From NCBI RefSeq assembly GCF_037975245.1, contig NC_092576.1:6180001-6244000 (forward strand): DNA of 64,000 bases, given 5' to 3'. Under the pieces are notes generated by a model that was given only the letters and a program-made list of their open reading frames with translations, did no database searches and was not told the origin of the DNA. Made by a program: the position numbers and the translations under genes. The first letter of the stretch is position 1. Each line of letters opens with the position of its first letter. The stretch is from Apostichopus japonicus (Eukaryota; Echinodermata; Holothuroidea; Aspidochirotida; Stichopodidae). Shown piece by piece: positions 58,116 to 64,000 of this stretch.

Positions 58116-61100
58116 ATTTCTCTTAGAAACCCGTATACTCTGAACAATGCTTACCATGTTAATTTTATTTAGAGGCCGAAATTGTGTTCCAATGGGAATG
58201 AAGGTTAAGGCTGACTCATGGAAGAACGAAGCTCATACTGGAAGCTCAGCATCATTCGCCTGTATGCGTGTATACTGACACATACGATGAACCGATTTTG
58301 GAACAAATTTTCATCCACTCTATTTACTCCCGCCTGAAGCCCCCAACTTCACTCACAAAATGTCCAGTATACTATATTTTGTCAGGTTTCTATTTTGAAT
58401 AATAACGGAAAATAGTAGAGAATTTTCCAATACACCACTGTTAGATAAGACTATGGGACCGTCGACCACACGACCACACGGATCTGTAGACTTTACAGAC
58501 AGACCACCTGTATTGACGTTAAGAAAGCCCCCTCCCCCGTCCTTCCCCTCCTAATCTTGCAACTGATTCATGCATATTTATGAGGAGGCAGGCTGAGCAT
58601 TATTTTTGTAAGCGAAGTATGTAAACACGATAACTCAACTGATTTTGGTGCTCATATAATGAATATTAACGAGTTCGCGTGGTCAAATGTCGAAATCTCA
58701 AAATTGCAATAACTGCAAAATCCTCATTATTTGGAGTCTACCACCACCAGTCTAATATTTGATTTTCGTTTTGTTATAGAGTGACATATTTACTTTTGAT
58801 AACCTCCTGAAGTGCTCAGATGCATTGATTGAGAAAGATGACTGTCAGAAGCTACTTGACTACCTTGAAGTTCCAGCTAAGGAATCAAAGGACATTATTG
58901 AGAGTGATGCACCTTTTTCATCTCTTGTCCACTATCCCAGAGAGGCAGGGAAGGTTTCTTATGATGACATCAACTATTTAATGACAGCATGCTCTGACAA
59001 AGGACTGAGTAAATTGATGACAGTATTAACTGTCTACCAAAAAACTCAAGGTATGTTTATATCAGAGAGCGTAACAAGTTAAATATGTTATGCCTTGCAA
59101 AACATGCAAACGCATTGCCCTCAAAATATATAAATACAATTTGAGGTTATACACCATTGTATTGTTTAACCAACCAATGGTTGATAGAATAAGGATCATC
59201 CACCAATACCCTAAGATACAAATAATGTGATAAATGAGTTGGCAAGAAATTGAATAACCGCAATTGACTGTAAAGTACGCAAACCCAGAAAGAGAATCCA
59301 ATTTGGATGTTCAGAAGTTAAATTATTCCACACTTCATGCTTCATTCAATGTCCAGGTCTTGCATCACAGTCAATTCTTTGCATATATGTCTGTAACTTA
59401 TGGGATATACTCTCAAGTTTGATTGGGATATGTTCAGACAAGATTAGTAAAATTTTGGAATTTTCTTCCTTTTTAAATTTTGTAATTTAGTATTCTTGAT
59501 AGATGGGAGCATCATTGAAAGCGCCTGACTTTGTTGAATTGCTCAGAAGCAGAGCCAAACTAAACCCCCCAAAAAAGTAAAAGATTGACATGGTCACCTC
59601 AAATAACATTCTAAAGTTGGACCAAAATGTGACCTCACTCTAAATTTGGTGCAAGTTTGTTTCAATATTTTGTGGGAAGTTTTGACCGCATAAATTATTA
59701 CGTAACTAAATCTCTTTGATGGAAGACAATCTTTAACCATGTTTGCATCCTATATGTTTGTTTCAGATTCAAAGTTTACTAGAAAAGAAGGTATTAAACA
59801 ACAACTCACTGGAAGACTAAATGCAGAGGAGGAGGATAGAGAGCAACTCACTGATAAACTAACAAAATCAGGTGAAAAGCATCAAATTACTGGAAGACTT
59901 CAAGCTGCAGAGGAAAAGAGACAACTTCTCAGTGATAAACAAACAGAATTAGTAAATGAGAGACAACAATTTATCGCACGAATAAACACAGCAGAGGAGG
60001 AGAGAAAAAACGTTGCTGAAACATTAAAGTCAACAGAGGAAGAAAGACAACAACTCTCTGAAAGATTACAGACAGCAGAGGAAACTATACAACAATTGAA
60101 AGATACATTAAAGGCAACAGATGAAGAGAGACAACAACTTACTGGAAGATTAAAGACAACAGAGGCGGAAAGACAGCAATACAAAGATGTATTGAAGGCA
60201 ACAGAGGAAGAAAGACATCAACTGAATAGAAAACTAATGACAACAGAGGAGGAAAGAAAACAATTCAAAGATGCATTTAAGGCAACAGAAGAGGAAAGAC
60301 GAAAGCTGAATGGAAGACTAAAGACCACAGAGGAGGAAAGACAGCAATTCAAAGATACATTGAAGGCAACAGAGGAAGAAAGACAACAGCTGACTGGAAG
60401 ACTAAATACAACAGAGGAGGAAAGACAGCAACTCAAAGATACATTGAAGGCAACAGAGGAAGAAAGACAACAGCTGACTGGAAGACTCAAGTCAACAGAG
60501 GAGGAAAGACAGCAACTCAAAGATACATTGAAGGCAACAGAGGAAGAAAGACAACAGCTGACTGGAAGATTGAAGACCACAGACGAAGAAAGACAACAAT
60601 TCAAAGATACATTGAAGACAACAGAGAAAGAAAGACAACAACTTACTGGAAGACTAAAGGCATCAGAGGAGGAAAGACAACAACTGAACGATACTTTGAA
60701 GGCAACAGAGGATGACAGACAACAGCTGACTGGACGGCTAAAGACCACAGAGGAGGAAAAACAACACTTCAGTGACAGATTGAATACAACTGAGAACAAA
60801 CTGAAGACATTGAAGGATGAGAAGGAAGAATTACTTCAGCAGCAGAAAGAGGTTAGACTTCACATAGCATGTGATTATAGATAACTGATGACCAACTTAC
60901 TTGACTTCGGTCATGAGAAAGTTAGTCACTATGACAAGACAAGACAACTACCCTTTTAGTACTGTCGAGTGACTTTGTTATTTATCATTTACAAACACAT
61001 GTATTTTCAGAAATTAGGGAATGTTTATGATGTCCAACAGTAGAGATCACATTTTGAACATATGAACAGCTCTATGTCTTTAGAATTTTATGGAAACATG

Positions 61101-62384
61101 ATATTAAGTTCATGTGATTTACATTAACTCAACGTGTATTAATATAGACCAAGAACAGAACATTCAGAGAGTATTCATTTCATGATGTAATGCTATTTTA
61201 ATGTGGAAGCTCACTACTGAATTTTTTTACTTGTTTAGTTACAAGTGACAGTTTCAGTTAACTAGCAAAAGTAAACAGAGGAATTCTTCGTGTGCTATGG
61301 CACAATGTCTAGTAGAAAAAAATTAACAAAAAGCATATCATGGAAATTATTGAACATTAAAACAATATATAATTAGTTAGTCTATTTGATATAAATGAAC
61401 GTCTGTCAATGTGATAGGCCTACATTCCTTCTTCTAGAACAGTAGTTCCACCGTTCATGGAAGTTACTTTTGAAGGTTAGCTCACATTTTCAGCACTAAA
61501 TTATTGTGAACAAGTGATTTTCTCTGAACCAGGTAGTAATTATCCAATAGTCACAACTTCAAATAAATGTCGCCGACGTCATCATATCAGCCTGCCTGAA
61601 ATAAGTTTGAAGGAATTTGTTAAGTTGAATGTTTTCGCTTCGTACCGACTACTTCAATGTTAGTATATATTTTAATTGGTGGCAAGTAACCACGGGGAGA
61701 TGCATCCTTCTCAGTTGTCTCATACACTGTATTGTTTACATGACAGGAGCTGGAAAAGGCCAAATCAAGTCTGAGGGCTACAAAAAAAGAACTTGTGAAG
61801 TCTCAACTGGAATATGATAAAGAAGCCATGGCTTTACAAGAAGTCCTGAAGCAGAATAGGGAAGCCTTACATCAGCAAGCATTGGTAAGTATGATTAAGC
61901 ATAGTAAGTGAATTATTAAAATAGATTAGTGTGTATGTGTAGCCAGCATACCATTAGTAGCAAAAGACGTGTGTTTGTAGAGTGAGCAAAACATTGTGAC
62001 GAGACCATTACTGTGCTGAATTTATGATCAAACTTTCCACTGTCGGTGTAACAAGGTGACAGCACAAGCTTGAGCTTTACAAACAATAGTTCAATAATGT
62101 TCACAAATGTCCTTAATTCATGCTACAAGTAGTGTGAAGTGAGTAATGAGTACATTCACCTATTCTAAACTCAGTTGCTTCTATCAGCTAAAGACTTAAT
62201 TGGTGTAACTTGACAGGTGACAGAAAGGAAAACTGGGGTTGTATTTTCAATGTGTCAGTACTTTAAATAAGATATCTTTCATATGCTGTTTATATACAGG
62301 CTCCATCCGCTTCTGTAACGGAGGAAGAAACCTTACTTGAAGAACATGAAACTCTTAACATAACACATGAATCAACATTGGCAG
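54329..62384 (+). CDS. Gene B: paralogue of gene A, 5' part (6 exons, continues past the window)
   Basis: The exons are 54329-54348, 56330-57152, 58780-59050, 59767-60851, 61747-61884 and 62300-62384, with the same GT-AG sites and phases as gene A. All frames are intact (2422 nt, 807 codons plus 1 nt). It encodes the start exon, the six-bladed propeller, a DED-like domain, a longer coiled coil and the linker. Exon 4 is 348 bp longer than in gene A, equal to seven extra 14-residue repeats plus 18 residues near its end. The homologue of exon 7 should lie beyond 64000. Function as for gene A. Confidence 0.75.
56330..57152 (+). CDS. Gene B exon 2, beta-propeller
   Basis: Same length as in gene A (823 bp). 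I count 15 base differences, 11 of them amino-acid-changing, giving 10 residue changes. Confidence 0.8.
57334..57551 (+). repeat. Interspersed intronic repeat, gene B intron 2
   Basis: Duplicate partner of 18764-18980. Confidence 0.5.
58073..58113. repeat. (TA)n microsatellite in intron 2 of gene B
   Basis: About 40 bp of alternating TA, the partner of 19501-19583. Confidence 0.9.
58780..59050 (+). CDS. Gene B exon 3, DED-like domain
   Basis: 271 bp as in gene A. Four base differences are seen, all changing residues (Ala to Glu, His to Tyr, Leu to Pro, Gln to Lys). The Leu to Pro change lies in the FSSLVHYPREAG helix and could disturb it. Confidence 0.7.
59767..60851 (+). CDS. Gene B exon 4, expanded 14-residue-repeat coiled coil
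   Basis: 1085 bp. Repeats of the type TEEERQQLKDTLKA and TEEERQQLTGRLKT alternate, so the higher-order unit is 28 residues. The end has an extra KTLKDEKEELLQQ segment missing from gene A. The donor GTTAGA is shared. Confidence 0.8.
61747..61884 (+). CDS. Gene B exon 5, coiled-coil continuation
   Basis: 138 bp, phase 0 to 0. Four base differences from gene A, all replacing residues (Ile to Lys, Glu to Val, Ala to Asp). Confidence 0.7.
62300..62384 (+). CDS. Gene B exon 6, linker
   Basis: 85 bp, phase 0 to 1, acceptor TATATACAG, donor GTAGGA. It is much more diverged from gene A than exons 1-3 and 5. Confidence 0.6.
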
Positions 62385-64000
62385 GTAGGATCACAATGAC
62401 AAGATCATTACTGCAGCTTGTGGTAAATTTCCAGGCATTATAACGTTTGCGTATGTAAGTTTCTTTTTCGTTCTACATGCAGATCTTCAAAGCTGTCAGG
62501 GGAGATGTAAGGTGGGGTGGGGGTGGGGTGGGGTGGTGACTTGATTTAATTTATGTAATGTAGGATATATTGTCAAACTGTCAATTATGTTAAAGTATTA
62601 AAGGTAAAGTGAGCTTTGCAGAGGTGTAAATAAATCAAGGAGTATCATGAATTCAGGTTAAATCTGTTTGATTCCTTGCCAAAAGCAGAAATATATGCGA
62701 CGGTGAAGTTGTTGTGATGTTGTGTCTGTGTGACCCTTGGGGTACATTTCATATTGAGTATGTAGTTTCCCCTTAGGTAAAACTGGTTTTGGGTTGTTGC
62801 TGGTATTTGTAAAATGTCATTTGAGGTCAGCACATGTCACATTCAACATTGTTTGCACAATATCGCAAAAAGTGAAAATTGCAGGGATTTTATACTGGTG
62901 GGTAACTCGCCGTTGGTGAGCAGACGATCTGTAGTGTTTTCGTGACTGTAAAAGGTCTTTTGAGGTCAACAGAGAGCAAAATAGTGTGGCAAACTTTTAA
63001 ACATGTTATCTCACAGAAGGTAGCATGTTCAATTCTTATATCTGGTTTTTGTATATCCTGTAATTAGTTCAGCAAATCCTGTTGTTTGTGGTAGAGGTGA
63101 AAGGTCATTTGATATCAGGAGAGGGCAAATGTGAAAACATCATTATGAGCTATATCTCCAGAACTACAAAACGAGAGGAACTCATATATGCATGGTGTGA
63201 TAGTCTAGTGTGTTGAATAGTTTGTACACTATTTAATGTAGGTCACTAAAAATGGATAATTTTTGTTTTGCCAAGTTAATGGTCTAGACGCACCCAATGA
63301 CACATCTAGGTATCTGTTGTACTTCTGAAACAAATTGGTAACAATTTAACAATGGAGGGTCATTTAATGTGCGCCGCGGTAGCAATTAACTTGCGTACTT
63401 CGCCTTGCATTTATGTATCCCTTCTACAACTAATGTTATCATCGCAAAACTGCCGCAGTCCTGAAAAGTAAAATTAACAAGCCCAGCATTTTAGCTAAGG
63501 GGTTCACGTATCAATGTTTACTGCAATTTTTCAATTGCAAATTTGCTAGTTTTAAAAGATTGGACTGCAGATGAGACAGGATTCACTTTTTCTTAGCAAC
63601 ACAATCTAATTGCCTTACATGCACTCACAAATGCAGATCAAGCATTTTCTGACACAGAAAATAAGTCTCATGATAGTCTTTATCCAAAGTAAAGCAAGTA
63701 ATATCAACCGAACCGTAAATGTGTGTTATAGTGGCGTTCTGTTGGTTAAGAAACTCCTACAATTTGAAACTGGCAAAGTGTTGAAATAATATACATGGTT
63801 AGGAGCAACAGGAGCACATCACAATACCTTGCATGGCTTGCATGTTTTTTTTAGTGTATATTGTGACATCTAGATTTGTATATATATGTTGATGGGTCAA
63901 CAAGCAAATAACATCAGGCATACCAACACCTCCAATGTCTTTCCTGTGGAAAATAAAAGCCTTATCTAATGCCTCAGGTGAGGTAGATCACACACTCGTA
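62385..64000 (+). other. Intron 6 of gene B with interspersed repeat
   Basis: It contains a G-rich GGGGTGG tandem tract at about 62512-62536 and a copy of the dispersed repeat at about 62671-63200. It still aligns, with many differences, to 23531-24800 up to the window end. No exon is recognised. Confidence 0.5.

Larger units (their letters stand above)
42026..64000. repeat. Copy 2 of the large direct duplication (open at the window end)
   Basis: It repeats 6297-24800 in the same order and orientation, offset about 35 kb at the left and 39 kb at the right. Extra material here is the nested insertion at 45613-49008 and about 2 kb at 51430-53490. It lacks the 1.5-kb block at 14010-15544. Confidence 0.85.

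Noticed and set aside
60218..60799. Long minus-strand open frame with repeated CCLSSSV units
   Set aside because: It is the antisense shadow of the repetitive coiled-coil exon of gene B; the same shadow occurs at 21373-21759 opposite gene A.

Overview
The window looks like animal nuclear DNA: AT-rich, intron-rich, and loaded with hAT-type MITEs, tRNA-derived SINEs and non-LTR retrotransposons. The gene content (an MD-2-related lipid-recognition gene and a multidomain death-fold/ZU5/UPA gene) and the repeat style suggest a marine invertebrate deuterostome, most likely an echinoderm. The species is an inference; nothing in the window proves it.

Layout. (1) 2871-8877, + strand: a five-exon secreted ML-domain (MD-2/GM2A/NPC2-like) protein of 169 aa, whose long last intron has filled with a foldback element, an 85-bp tandem array and two hAT MITEs. 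(2) 8.9-15.5 kb: SINE, retrotransposon relic, 240-bp tandem repeat, no convincing gene. (3) 15768-38381, + strand: a 20-coding-exon gene, here called gene A, predicted 1712 aa. All splice phases agree. Its order is a six-bladed beta-propeller, DED-like domain, coiled coil, second death-fold domain, then ZU5-UPA-death-fold twice. (4) 38.4-42.0 kb: intergenic, no gene seen. (5) 42.0-64.0 kb: a direct tandem duplicate of about 6.3-24.8 kb. It carries an orphan, frameshifted copy of the last ML exon and the 5' part of a second paralogue, gene B (54329-62384, continuing past the window).

The duplicate copy later took a hAT MITE, with an 8-bp target duplication whose empty site survives in the first copy. 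A 5'-truncated L2/CR1-like retrotransposon (minus strand, RT largely intact) then landed inside that MITE.

Function. ZU5-UPA-death modules are known from UNC5, PIDD and ankyrins, and DEDs from FADD and caspase-8. Genes A and B therefore look like cytoplasmic death-fold scaffolds with a propeller sensor, plausibly in innate immunity or apoptosis. The nearby ML gene is a plausible extracellular lipid/LPS-binding protein, but a functional link between them is speculation. By eye, the A/B propeller exons differ mostly by amino-acid-changing substitutions and more than the adjacent intron, and their coiled coils differ by seven 14-residue repeats. Both fit fast evolution of immune-type genes.
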